From NCBI GenBank assembly GCA_030833445.1, contig JAURHD010000019.1:1-49661 (forward strand): 49,661 nt of DNA, read 5' to 3'. Both the position numbers and the translations under genes were made by a program. This stretch comes from Cephaloticoccus sp. GTDB lineage: Bacteria > Verrucomicrobiota > Verrucomicrobiia > Opitutales > Opitutaceae. Below, piece after piece: positions 14,862 to 23,341 of this stretch (its first letter is position 1; each line of letters starts with the position of its first letter). Under the pieces are notes generated by a model, which saw only the letters and a list, made by a program, of their open reading frames with translations, did no database searches and was not told the origin of the DNA.

Positions 14862-14887
14862 GGGGGATATCTTCAAGTTGTATCACC

Positions 14888-15592
14888 GTGAAGCTACTCT
14901 CTTTCATTCTGGTCACTGGCGCACTCATGCTGGGTGGTTGCGCAACCACCTATCAGGTTCAGGTCAGTGCTCTCGCCGACCCTGAACTCGCCACAGGAAA
15001 CCGCCTCTTTCAATTCACCCAAGCCGAAGAGAGCAAAGCCGAACCCGGTGACCTCCAATATCGGGAGGTGCTGCGTAATCTCAGTGGCATGCTCTCCGCT
15101 CATGGCTACGTGCCGGCAGCGAGATCCGAAGTGCCTGGCTATACCCTGCTGGTGGACTATGGAGTCGGTGAACCCGTAACCAAGACGTATACCTTTGCGA
15201 CCCCAGTCTACGCCGAATTGGGCGGCGGCTACACCACCCTGACCAAAGAAACCAAGGACGCCGCGGGCAAAGTAACCAAAACCTCGGAAACGGTGCGTGT
15301 CCCCGGTCGCTACGAACGCGTGGGCACCGACGTCAGCATCAACTCCGTAACCACCTACCGGAAATACCTGCAGGTTTCAGCGCGACTGCGCCAAACCGGA
15401 CAATCGGAAACCCGTGGCCCGGAAGCCTGGACGGTCACCGCCGTGGTCGATGACGAACGCACGGATCTACGGGCTGCCCTGCCCTTGTTGGTTGAAGCGA
15501 TGGCCCCTTACGTGGGCAAAGATACGCATCAGGCAATTGTCGTGGAGTTCACCGAAAAAGACGGTCAGTTCGAACGAGTCGAACGACGTTAG
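14888..15592 (+). CDS. Lipoprotein, DUF4136-like
   Basis: I place the start at GTG 14888 because it gives a clean lipoprotein signal (VKLLSFILVTGALMLGGC, Cys18). The longer frame opening at 14765 overlaps the EF-hand gene and the hairpin and buries the signal. The mature 216 residues show the pattern of DUF4136-type envelope lipoproteins: a YREVLRNLSGMLSAHGY helix (entries predicting an element of higher instance number in time), then a beta strand TLLVDYGVGEP, and a C-terminal DLRAALPLLVEAMAPYVG helix. No function is established for the family. Its stop lies five bases from that of a convergent small gene. Confidence 0.75.
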   Translation: MKLLSFILVTGALMLGGCATTYQVQVSALADPELATGNRLFQFTQAEESKAEPGDLQYREVLRNLSGMLSAHGYVPAARSEVPGYTLLVDYGVGEPVTKTYTFATPVYAELGGGYTTLTKETKDAAGKVTKTSETVRVPGRYERVGTDVSINSVTTYRKYLQVSARLRQTGQSETRGPEAWTVTAVVDDERTDLRAALPLLVEAMAPYVGKDTHQAIVVEFTEKDGQFERVERR

Positions 15593-15597
15593 GCGAT

Positions 15598-15924
15598 TCA
15601 GCGCAAGAAGCGCGGACGGATCACCTTGGTTTCGGCGGTCGCAAAGGTTTGCGCAAAAAACTCTTGGGCCGATCCGATCAAATTTGCGCATTTGCCGTAA
15701 TTCCCCGACCAGGAGTTCGGCAGGCAAATGCGCTTGATCACGCCTTTGCCCACCTTGTCCGGGGCATCCCGATCCGGGACCAGCTCCATTGAAAAACGCG
15801 GATCAACCGTATGCACGATATAGTGCTTCGTTCCGGCCTGCTCGTCGCGCTGGATACGCAAAAAATGGCTGAAGCTCATTGACGAAACTACGGTGTGGCG
15901 GATGCCGTTGGGTGACAATCCCAT
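15598..15924 (-). CDS. Hypothetical protein
   Basis: A 108-residue protein I do not recognise, with no signal peptide or membrane segment. It has a predicted beta strand (KHYIVHTVDPRFSMELV), two cysteines (ICLPNSWSGNYGKC) and a basic C-terminus. It lies alone on the minus strand between two plus-strand envelope-protein genes. ATG 15879 is a possible later start. Confidence 0.45.
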   Translation of the reverse strand: MGLSPNGIRHTVVSSMSFSHFLRIQRDEQAGTKHYIVHTVDPRFSMELVPDRDAPDKVGKGVIKRICLPNSWSGNYGKCANLIGSAQEFFAQTFATAETKVIRPRFLR

Positions 15925-15994
15925 TTACCAGCTGCTTTGTCCTTGAGAATACAGCGCTCCCGGCACAGATAATCCGCGCGTCCGTTGCCATCCC

Positions 15995-17137
15995 ATGAGC
16001 ATGTTACCCTCTGATACCCCGCGTTTGCCCAAATGGCCTTTTCTCGTTGGTGATGCCGCGTTGTTGGGCGGAGCCATCCTGCTGGCCACCCGCAGTCCCC
16101 AGCCCTACTCCAATCCAGTCATAGTGACGATCGCCGTGTGCGTCGCGCTCGCCTCGATTTTGGGCGTCATCCCTTTTCTGGCCGACTACGCACATCGACA
16201 AGATGAAGCTCTGGACGAACGCCAGCGCGGACTCGAAGCCCTCACCCGCACCATCGCGAACTCGGCCGAGCAAATCAGTGTGGCCGCCACCAGTCTGCAC
16301 GAGTTCAGCGAATCTTCCCGGCTACCATCCACCCCGGCGGTCACGCTGCCGACTGCGCAAATTGAGGAGCAACTTGCCAACATGGCGGAGCAACAGATCA
16401 AAGGTCAGGCTGAAACCAGCGAGTTGTTGCGTCAGGAACTCAAAACCCTGCGCAATTCTCTGCGCGAACAGATTGCCGCTTTAAAATCCACGCTGGTGGT
16501 CACTCCGGTCCTCGCTGCGGTGCCGGCAGCACAGTCGGTGGAGACGAAATCCAGCGAATCCCCGGCGGTCCCGATCGAACCGGAGCTCAAAGCCAAACCA
16601 GCTCCGACAGAAATCACCTCCCCGACACCGTCACCTGAGCCGACCAGTGCAACGCCAGTCGAACCAGTTATCGAACCTCCGGCACAAACCCCGGTCGAGA
16701 GTGAGCCCAAATCCGCCAAAAAAGCTCCGGCCGTGAAAAAGGCCAAGGTCAACGAACCAGAAGTGACGAAAGAAACGGCATCCGCAAAAGCAGCGTCATC
16801 ATCTGATGAGTTGCCCCTTTCCGGCGATGACGCCGAACCTGATTTTTCTGCGAAAAGCAACCAGCGGATGGCGGCGGATGGAGCCACCCGCCTCTTGGTC
16901 ACGGCCTATATCGGGATCGGGAACCGGCTATTCATTCGCGGTGATGGCGCCGGCCTGAGCCCGGACAAGGGCGTGCCACTCCAGTTTGTTTCCATTGGCA
17001 AATGGCAGTGGGAAACCAAGGAAGCCACCGGAGCGATCCGGGTAAAACTTTACAAGAACGATGAGATCGAATGCGTCTCGCTCGGCGAGCTCACCCTCGA
17101 CTCCGGCCACCAGGCGGAAGTTTCCGCCTCGTTCTAA
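15995..17137 (+). CDS. Membrane-anchored coiled-coil protein with Pro/Glu-rich linker
   Basis: 380 residues in four parts. Two transmembrane helices lie at about 15-30 and 40-65. A helical coiled-coil segment (about 68-165, RQDEALDERQRGLEAL onward) follows. Next is a low-complexity Pro/Ala/Glu/Lys linker (about 170-275). A C-terminal beta-rich domain of about 85 residues ends it (RLLVTAYIGIGNRLFIRGDG). No family is recognised. The architecture suggests an inner-membrane protein that carries a ligand-binding domain on a long flexible arm. It converges with the glycosyltransferase gene downstream, with an 11-base gap. Confidence 0.7.
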   Translation: MSMLPSDTPRLPKWPFLVGDAALLGGAILLATRSPQPYSNPVIVTIAVCVALASILGVIPFLADYAHRQDEALDERQRGLEALTRTIANSAEQISVAATSLHEFSESSRLPSTPAVTLPTAQIEEQLANMAEQQIKGQAETSELLRQELKTLRNSLREQIAALKSTLVVTPVLAAVPAAQSVETKSSESPAVPIEPELKAKPAPTEITSPTPSPEPTSATPVEPVIEPPAQTPVESEPKSAKKAPAVKKAKVNEPEVTKETASAKAASSSDELPLSGDDAEPDFSAKSNQRMAADGATRLLVTAYIGIGNRLFIRGDGAGLSPDKGVPLQFVSIGKWQWETKEATGAIRVKLYKNDEIECVSLGELTLDSGHQAEVSASF

Positions 17138-17148
17138 TCAAGCTTCCC

Positions 17149-18378
17149 TCAAGGCATCACGGTCAGTGGCGGATTCACCTTCGGCGGGGGAAATGCCTGC
17201 CGATCCAAGTCAGCCTGCGCCACTTCATTGGCCAAGGAAACCAATTCATCGATGAGCAAAGTCGGGTCTTCCTCGTAACGTAATTGCAGGAATTTCTCCC
17301 GGTCAGATTGAAAGGATGCAGGATCACGCATCCACTCACCGATGATGCCGGCGAAGTCCGCCGCTGACTCGATTTTTTTGGAATCGGCCCCGTTGCGGAA
17401 GAATTTCCAGGTCAACTCCTCCTGAGGCATAATCCCGCCAAACGCGTTGAAAATGATGGGACAACGGAAATTCAGGGCCTTGGCACAAGTGGTCGTGCCG
17501 CCCCGGGTGACAATCACATCGCTCACCTGCAATAACAGATGAACAATTTCCGAGTAGCCCTCGATGTAGCAGTTGAACTCGGGATGATTCGCCCGCCAAT
17601 GAATGAGGTCATTGTAAGCCTGTTTGTTGTGGCCGCAGATCACGACCGCCTGACACCGGTCGGCATAACGCAAGAGCGTCGGCAACAAGGCGAAATGGTT
17701 GTTGGCGCCGTTACCACCGGTGGCGAGGAACACCGTAAAGCGGTCGGACCGGAGGCCGAGTCGCTTTTCCAGATAGGCGCCACGTTGCTGGGCGGAAATG
17801 CGCTCGAGATGGGCCACCGGCCGCATGAGATAACCCCGCACCAAGGCACGTTCGGCCGGGATGCCCTTTTTAACTGCATAATCGCGAGCGGTGGGCGTCC
17901 GCGAGAAATACAAGTCCACTGAAGGTTCAATCCAATTGCGCGAATAGCCCCAGCCACCGGAAAACTCACCGCAATAGGTCGCCGTGCGCACTTGCGCCTC
18001 CCCCAGGACATCCCGCGCCAGTTGGAAATAGCCGCGATTGAGGCAATCATGCACACTCAAGACCAGATAGGGCCGGTATTCCTGCAAGACCTGCAAATAA
18101 AAATGCCGGCCAAAGGTGACCGAGCTGCGGTTCAGAAAACTCAGGGCCTCGACCACGGTATAAAATATCTTATGCATCCAGGGCGACCGGCGCTGAATCC
18201 AGTTGTAGATATTTACGCCCGTGCGGTTGATGACGGAGGAATTCTCCAACATCTGCTCAATGCGCACATCCACATCATGGCGGTAGAGTTGGAAGCACCA
18301 CTCCGCAAAGGCCTCGGCCCGGGCGTCGTGTCCGCCGCCGGTGCTGGATGTCAGAACAAGAATGCGGACTTTGGACAT
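17149..18378 (-). CDS. MGDG synthase-like glycosyltransferase
   Basis: 409 residues of the GT28-type fold related to plant/bacterial monogalactosyl- and glucosyl-diacylglycerol synthases. The N-terminal lipid-acceptor loop STGGGHDARA (about 11-20) is present, as is a C-terminal UDP-sugar site (LATGGNGANN, then VIVTRGGTTTCAKAL). Members act at the inner face of the membrane, adding a hexose to a lipid acceptor. It starts two bases after the SDR gene stop, as the last gene of the ketoacyl-synthase operon, which ties it to a product made by the acyl-chain enzymes. Whether the acceptor is diacylglycerol or the product of this cluster is inference. Confidence 0.85.
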   Translation of the reverse strand: MSKVRILVLTSSTGGGHDARAEAFAEWCFQLYRHDVDVRIEQMLENSSVINRTGVNIYNWIQRRSPWMHKIFYTVVEALSFLNRSSVTFGRHFYLQVLQEYRPYLVLSVHDCLNRGYFQLARDVLGEAQVRTATYCGEFSGGWGYSRNWIEPSVDLYFSRTPTARDYAVKKGIPAERALVRGYLMRPVAHLERISAQQRGAYLEKRLGLRSDRFTVFLATGGNGANNHFALLPTLLRYADRCQAVVICGHNKQAYNDLIHWRANHPEFNCYIEGYSEIVHLLLQVSDVIVTRGGTTTCAKALNFRCPIIFNAFGGIMPQEELTWKFFRNGADSKKIESAADFAGIIGEWMRDPASFQSDREKFLQLRYEEDPTLLIDELVSLANEVAQADLDRQAFPPPKVNPPLTVMP

Positions 18379-18380
18379 GG

Positions 18381-19214
18381 TTAGAGATTAAAATAGCGGG
18401 CCTGAATCCGGCGCTTCAACCGCAGGGAACCAAAACGGGCGATGAAGGGTGCCACTACCGCTTGAAAAAAACGTCCGCACCGCACGGTCCCACTGCGTTG
18501 CCGGCGCAAGGCACGCTGCAATGCCGCCGCCGCATGTGCGGGCGTCGGCCCCGATGCCATCATCTGCTCGAAAGCGGACCACGTGCGTTGCATGGCCGGA
18601 GTTTCGTTTTGATTGGGTCGGAGCACCGAAGCTTCGAAATCGGTGCGGTAGTCTCCCGGACGCACATCGAGCACGATCACCTTGGAACCGGCCGTCTCGA
18701 TCAGCAGGCTTTCGTTCAGGGCCGTGAGTCCGGCCTTGGCCATGTTGTAGGCGCTTTGGTATGGCAGGGGAAACTCGGCGGCCAGGGAGGAAATGTTGAC
18801 CAATGCAGCTGAGGTAGCCCGATCCCGCAGCACCCGCATGGCGGCATGGGTCAACCGCGCAGTATTGACCAGCATGACTTCAAGTTGATCCTGCCACACG
18901 GAAAACTCTGTGGCGGCAAAATCGCCAAAGGCACCGTAACCGGCGTTGTTGATCACGATGTCAAATCCTCCCGCAGCCTGATTGGCGGCCAAGAATATCC
19001 GTTCCGCCGCAGCTCCATCGCGCAGGTCCAGGGCGACCGCGGTAAATCCGGCAGTTTTCTCCAAGTCGGATAAGCGTTCAATCCGCCGTGAAGTGCCCCA
19101 AACTTGCACTCCCTCCTGCAGCAACATGTCGGCAAACGCCCGGCCCAAGCCCGTGCTCACCCCGGTGACAAAGGCTGTGCGGTATAAAGAGGATAACGGA
19201 AGTGCGTTGGGCAC
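18381..19214 (-). CDS. SDR family reductase, probable 3-ketoacyl reductase or related
   Basis: A 277-residue short-chain dehydrogenase with TGVSTGLG (cofactor loop), NNAGYG, the catalytic Ser in VNISSLA and YNMAK for the Tyr/Lys pair. The C-terminal part is longer than in FabG and basic (FGSLRLKRRIQARYF). It starts one base after the ketoacyl synthase stop, so translation is coupled. From the context I infer that it reduces a 3-ketoacyl-ACP made by that synthase. SDRs of this subgroup also reduce other carbonyls, so the substrate is not settled. Confidence 0.88.
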   Translation of the reverse strand: MPNALPLSSLYRTAFVTGVSTGLGRAFADMLLQEGVQVWGTSRRIERLSDLEKTAGFTAVALDLRDGAAAERIFLAANQAAGGFDIVINNAGYGAFGDFAATEFSVWQDQLEVMLVNTARLTHAAMRVLRDRATSAALVNISSLAAEFPLPYQSAYNMAKAGLTALNESLLIETAGSKVIVLDVRPGDYRTDFEASVLRPNQNETPAMQRTWSAFEQMMASGPTPAHAAAALQRALRRQRSGTVRCGRFFQAVVAPFIARFGSLRLKRRIQARYFNL

Positions 19215-19215
19215 G

Positions 19216-20478
19216 TTAGGTGGCGCGTTTCAGCACCAAGCTGACATTGGCCCCACCAAATCCACTGCTGTTATTCAGCACGACATTCGGTTGGGCCGGC
19301 AAGGTTGAGCGGATGATGTTCAAGCCCTCGCATTCAGGATCCAAGTTGGTGATGTGAGCCGAGCCAGGCATAAAGCCATCCCGAATGGCGATGGCACAAA
19401 AGGCACTTTCCATTGCGCCAGCCAAAGACAAGCCGTGCCCAGTCAACGCCTTGGTGCTGCTGATAGCCGGGCGCGCGGCCGGGGTTTTGAAGAAGGCCTT
19501 CAAGGCCCGGGCTTCAGAAATATCCCCGATCGGCGTGGAAGTTGCGTGGGCATTGATGTAATCAATCGATTCCGACGACGTGTTCGTAGCCTTGAGCGCA
19601 TTTGCCATGGCCACGCGCAAACCTTCACCATCGGGATGAGAGATCGCCACATTGTGACCATCAGAGGCCTGGCCCCAACCCGCAAATTCACCGTAGACCT
19701 TGGCTCCGCGTCGCATTACCTCGTCCTCGGTTTCCAACACCAATACTGCGGCGCCGCCGGTGCCGACAAATCCGTCCCGTGCCGCATCAAACGGGCGCGA
19801 GGCCATGACCGGATCTTTCTGAATGGACAAGGCTCGCATCCCGGCAAACGGGAGAATGCTGTCCACATTGCCATCCTCGGCGCCGACCACAAACATCCGT
19901 TTCTGACGTCCGAGCACGAGATCGTCATAGGCATAGCCCATCGCATGAGAGGAGGAAGCGCAGGCAGAGGAAAATCCGCAGGAAGCCCCCTTGATCTTGA
20001 AATGGGCTACCAAGTTAAAATTCAGCGTGCCGGATATCGCCGCCACAATACCCAAAGGGGAACACCGCATCGGACCCAAAGTATGCATGCGATTCAGCAT
20101 GTAGCCCATCAACTGGGGTGAACCGCCTGATGCTGCATAAAGTCCGGTCTGCTCATTGGAAACCTCAGCCTCCGTCAAACCCGCATCTGCCACCGCCTGC
20201 TGCATGGCACACCATGCGTAGACCCCATTCGGCGCCATGCCGCGGAGGATTTCGCGTTTGATGGTGTAGGCTGACGGAAAGGTCCAGTCTTCCGGATCAT
20301 TGGAATCCGTCACGAAATCCTTCACCGGCGCGGCCACTTTGACCGGAATACTTGCATCCGCAAAGGGAGGATACGTCACAACCCCATGCCGGAGTTCACG
20401 CAAGCTGGTCGTTACAGTTTCGACATCATTGCCTATGCTGGTGATCAGTCCGAGTCCGGTGATAAATACTCTGGGCAT
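19216..20478 (-). CDS. Beta-ketoacyl-ACP synthase (FabF-like)
   Basis: 420 residues of the elongating (KAS I/II) condensing-enzyme fold. The full Cys-His-His set is present: C173 in FSSACASSSHAMG, H311 in NAHATSTPIGD and H348 in STKALTGHG, with the conserved Lys343. It therefore should catalyse decarboxylative Claisen condensation of malonyl-ACP onto an acyl-ACP. The sequence departs from housekeeping FabF (a long insertion around 55-75 and GLSLAGAMES after H348), pointing to a specialised pathway. It lies between the ACP-dehydratase fusion (151-base gap) and the SDR (one-base gap). Polyene and aryl-polyene condensing enzymes are alternative relatives. Confidence 0.9.
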   Translation of the reverse strand: MPRVFITGLGLITSIGNDVETVTTSLRELRHGVVTYPPFADASIPVKVAAPVKDFVTDSNDPEDWTFPSAYTIKREILRGMAPNGVYAWCAMQQAVADAGLTEAEVSNEQTGLYAASGGSPQLMGYMLNRMHTLGPMRCSPLGIVAAISGTLNFNLVAHFKIKGASCGFSSACASSSHAMGYAYDDLVLGRQKRMFVVGAEDGNVDSILPFAGMRALSIQKDPVMASRPFDAARDGFVGTGGAAVLVLETEDEVMRRGAKVYGEFAGWGQASDGHNVAISHPDGEGLRVAMANALKATNTSSESIDYINAHATSTPIGDISEARALKAFFKTPAARPAISSTKALTGHGLSLAGAMESAFCAIAIRDGFMPGSAHITNLDPECEGLNIIRSTLPAQPNVVLNNSSGFGGANVSLVLKRAT

Positions 20479-20629
20479 TATTTTAAACAGTCTGAAACGA
20501 GGAAGACACCGCCGGCCGGTTGAGGTCCAAAAAACAGCGGTCCAGCATGGAAGGCATATAACCCGCCGTGGTCAACGCGAGAGGTGGGGCAAATTCAGTC
20601 CCCGCTTCAAAGCTCCGATTAGATTTTAA

Positions 20630-21598
20630 TCAGGAGTTTACGGCCTTGCGCACCGGAGCAGCCTCAGGCGTGGCCTTGACAGCCGCAACGTTAACCGCCG
20701 ATTCAGCCGGCTGCGCGGGGATTTCCGCAAACCCGAAAGTCAGGGTGATTTCCTCGACAATTGCAGCTTTCTCCTGGCCGACCCGGATCGCACCTTCAAA
20801 CGTTGCCAAGGGCATCTTGGCGCGCTTGGGCTTGATCGACATGGTCAGGATATCACCGGGACGGCAGACCCGATGGGCGCGCACGCCTTCGCATCCGGTG
20901 AAGAAAATGGTGGATGGATTGACCATCTTGCCGGGTTCGGGGGTCATACCTTCGAGCAAATATAGCACCGCCAGTTGACCCAGAGCTTCCAACATAATGG
21001 AAGCCGGCATCACGGGATTATCCTTAAAATGACCCTGCAGGAAGAACTCCTGGCCAGTAATCTTGTATTTGGCGTTGGCTCCGCTGGAACTGACTGAACC
21101 CTCATTGAGGAACAGAAACGGAGGCTGTATCGGCATTACTGTCGCGATATGCTCAATCGGAAGAAACTTGGTGGGCTCTGGCAGAGGCAGGCCGCGCACC
21201 TTGCAGTCAATGAAAGTCTTTACGTCACCCACGGTCCGCAGGTTGCGCAACTCCTCATTATTAATAGCCATATGGAGCACCTCTTCGACGAGGATAACGA
21301 TCTCCATCATCGTCAACGAATCGACCCCCAGATCCTCAATCAGACGCAGATCATCGTCCGCATCCTTGAGCTTCATGCGCAAATCCGGTTCTACAAAACG
21401 CTCGATTACGCCGATCACCACGGCAGGCAAATGCTCGGGATTACCCGTCCTGCGATATTGCACTGCGGCCTCGAAGGTCGAGGGTGAGCACCGTTTGAGT
21501 GATTCACGCAGAGCGGCTTCGTCCTCCGGAGTGAACGATTTGGCCTCTTGCGCGAACGGTTTATTGGTGCCCGTGCTGGGTTGAACTGCTTCTGGCAT
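20630..21598 (-). CDS. Acyl carrier protein-3-hydroxyacyl-ACP dehydratase fusion
   Basis: A single 322-residue chain joins two functions. Residues about 55-135 are an acyl carrier protein with the phosphopantetheine site S94 in LGVDSLTMMEI. Residues about 145-300 are a FabZ/FabA-type hotdog dehydratase. The catalytic pair is present as His190 (FFLQGHF) and Glu204 (MPASIMLEALGQL). The usual PHR of FabZ near PFLLV is PIQ here. An N-terminal ~50-residue extension and a C-terminal Ala/Pro/Val-rich tail flank the domains. This carrier would be loaded by a phosphopantetheinyl transferase encoded elsewhere. It is the first gene of the minus-strand operon with the ketoacyl synthase, SDR and glycosyltransferase. 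Confidence 0.85.
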   Translation of the reverse strand: MPEAVQPSTGTNKPFAQEAKSFTPEDEAALRESLKRCSPSTFEAAVQYRRTGNPEHLPAVVIGVIERFVEPDLRMKLKDADDDLRLIEDLGVDSLTMMEIVILVEEVLHMAINNEELRNLRTVGDVKTFIDCKVRGLPLPEPTKFLPIEHIATVMPIQPPFLFLNEGSVSSSGANAKYKITGQEFFLQGHFKDNPVMPASIMLEALGQLAVLYLLEGMTPEPGKMVNPSTIFFTGCEGVRAHRVCRPGDILTMSIKPKRAKMPLATFEGAIRVGQEKAAIVEEITLTFGFAEIPAQPAESAVNVAAVKATPEAAPVRKAVNS

Positions 21599-21797
21599 TG
21601 TGTGTCACTTGTATGTTATGCGGCCTCGTAATGTAAACCCCTTTCTTAGGGCCCACTATAGCCAATATGGTCTTCTCCAAAATCGTATTGCTCCGTAATT
21701 TGCATCGAAAAATGTGGCCGTAGCAGACGCTTGCTAGCAGGGCTCATTCCGACTCAATTGCCTCCCTGTCGCCCGGCTTACCGCAAGGTCAATCCAC
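21599..21797. promoter_or_regulatory. Divergent intergenic region of the acyl/glycosyl cluster
   Basis: 199 bases separate the start of the ACP-dehydratase gene (minus) from that of the GT4 gene (plus). Both transcription units must be driven from here. The half next to the ACP gene (about 21605-21715) is AT-rich. A short palindrome TGCTAGCA lies near 21730. No clear promoter or operator could be assigned. Confidence 0.35.
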
Positions 21798-22940
21798 ATG
21801 CAGAATCTTCCGCATATCTTCATAACCCACGAATTTTATCCGCGGCGCGGGGGCATCGCGACCTTCGTGGAGGAGATGGCGGTTGCGGCCACCGGGATGG
21901 GGCTAAGCGTGGAGGTCTGGGCCCCGGCGGCTCCGGCTCACATCAAGGAAAAATCCTGGCCGTTTAGTTTGCGGCGCCTCCCCCTCAGCGGATCCCACGA
22001 CCTGATCTGCCAGCTCAGACTGGCGCGGGACATCATCCGCCATCGGCGCCGGTTACGTCATGCGGTAGTCTATCTCGTGGAACCCGGGCCGATGCTGACC
22101 CTGATGTGGTTGCAGTTCTTTCACGCCTTCAGACCCAATCGCCTCCTACTGACTTTTCACGGCTCCGAGATCCTGAAGTTTCAGCAAAATCCACTCATCC
22201 GTTCCATGGCCAGTAAACTGATAGCGCATGCGGAACGCATCAGCACCCTGACCACATACACCCGAAATCTGCTCGGTGAATCGTTTCCCGATGCACTGGC
22301 CAAGACCGTGCTGACGCCGGGCGCGTTGCGGTCAGATTTAACGGAATCAAGTTCCATCACCGACAAGTCGACCGATCGGCTCGTGATTTTGACGGTAGGC
22401 CGACTGCATCCGCGCAAAGGCCAGAGGGAAACGCTCGCAGCACTGGCTACATTGCCGGCGGCCGTGCGAGTGAAGTTGGAATACTGGATCGTCGGCACGG
22501 CCAGCAAGGGCCACTACGAGACCAAGCTCAAGAAACTCGCTGATCAATCTGGTCTGGTGGTGAAATTTCTGGGTGACCTGCCGGATGAAGAACTGAGCGG
22601 CATTTATGCTCAGGCTAACTTGTTTGCCCTAACCAGTATCGCCTACAAATCCAGCATTGAGGGATTCGGTTTGGTCTATCTTGAAGCATCAGCACATGGT
22701 TTACCCATCGTGGCCCATGATATCGGAGGAGTGCGTGAGGCAGTGATCGACGGTGAGACCGGCCTCTTGGTCCCGCCAGACCAGCCCGAACAATTGACCC
22801 GGGCTTTTCAGCGATTGATCGGCGATGCGGAGCTCCGGCGGCGATTGGGTGAATCGGGCCGGACTTGGGCCCGGCAAACCAACTGGAAAAAATCGGCTGA
22901 ATTGCTTTTTGCGCCAATCACGACTGAGTTAGCCCCATGA
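21798..22940 (+). CDS. GT4 family glycosyltransferase
   Basis: 380 residues with the GT-B fold: N-terminal HEFYPRRGGIATFVEEMA (acceptor-side glycine-rich loop) and a C-terminal donor domain with VGRLHPRKGQRETLAAL and the EX7E motif EGFGLVYLEASAHGLPIVA, ending in GVREAVIDGETGLLVPP. GT4 enzymes retain the sugar configuration and often decorate lipids or polysaccharides. Its stop overlaps the start of the thioesterase by four bases (ATGA), so the two are translated together. It is divergent from the ketoacyl-synthase operon, which encodes another glycosyltransferase. Donor and acceptor are unknown. Confidence 0.92.
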   Translation: MQNLPHIFITHEFYPRRGGIATFVEEMAVAATGMGLSVEVWAPAAPAHIKEKSWPFSLRRLPLSGSHDLICQLRLARDIIRHRRRLRHAVVYLVEPGPMLTLMWLQFFHAFRPNRLLLTFHGSEILKFQQNPLIRSMASKLIAHAERISTLTTYTRNLLGESFPDALAKTVLTPGALRSDLTESSSITDKSTDRLVILTVGRLHPRKGQRETLAALATLPAAVRVKLEYWIVGTASKGHYETKLKKLADQSGLVVKFLGDLPDEELSGIYAQANLFALTSIAYKSSIEGFGLVYLEASAHGLPIVAHDIGGVREAVIDGETGLLVPPDQPEQLTRAFQRLIGDAELRRRLGESGRTWARQTNWKKSAELLFAPITTELAP

Positions 22941-23341
22941 TCACTTCGCGCAGCCAAGTCACAGTTCGCTACGCCGAAACCGATATGATGGGCATCGTCT
23001 ATCACGCCAACTTCCTGCCGTGGTTTGAAATCGGCCGGACCACACTTTTGAAGGAGCAGGGACTCCCCTACCGCGAATTGGAGGCCCAAGGCTATCGGCT
23101 GCCAGTCTTGGAAATTTCCGCCAAATATCTTCGGCCGGCACTGTATGATGACACGTTGACGATCATCACCACGATCAAGGAAAAGCCCCTGCTGCGCATC
23201 CGCATCAGTTATGAAGTTCGCCGGGGGCATGAATTGCTCGCGACCGGCGAAAGCAGTCACGCCTTTGTCGACCGGGAAGGTAAACCCGTGCGCCCGCCAC
23301 CGATGTTCGTTACCAAGATGAACAGTCTTTTTGCCCGCTAG
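22937..23341 (+). CDS. Hotdog acyl-CoA/acyl-ACP thioesterase (YbgC/4HBT type)
   Basis: 134 residues of the 4-hydroxybenzoyl-CoA thioesterase family. The active-site segment is RYAETDMMGIVYHANFLPWF with Asp16. It releases acids from CoA or ACP thioesters. It is translationally coupled to the GT4 gene, and homologues recur in polyene and unusual-lipid clusters, so I infer that it releases or edits the acyl product of the divergent operon. A general housekeeping YbgC role is the alternative. Its TAG stop lies in CTAG at 23338-23341, which also provides the stop of queG on the other strand. Confidence 0.9.
   Translation: MITSRSQVTVRYAETDMMGIVYHANFLPWFEIGRTTLLKEQGLPYRELEAQGYRLPVLEISAKYLRPALYDDTLTIITTIKEKPLLRIRISYEVRRGHELLATGESSHAFVDREGKPVRPPPMFVTKMNSLFAR

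Noticed and set aside
14765-14887. Extension of the DUF4136-like lipoprotein to ATG 14765
   Set aside because: It overlaps the EF-hand gene and a hairpin and puts the lipoprotein signal inside the protein.
19354-20121. A 255-codon plus-strand frame opposite the ketoacyl synthase
   Set aside because: It lies within the ketoacyl synthase, which has its full catalytic set, and shows no domain of its own.
20630-21598. Idea that the dehydratase domain is inactive because the FabZ PHR motif is PIQ
   Set aside because: The catalytic histidine of FabZ lies in the GHF motif, which is present (His190), as is the catalytic Glu204.
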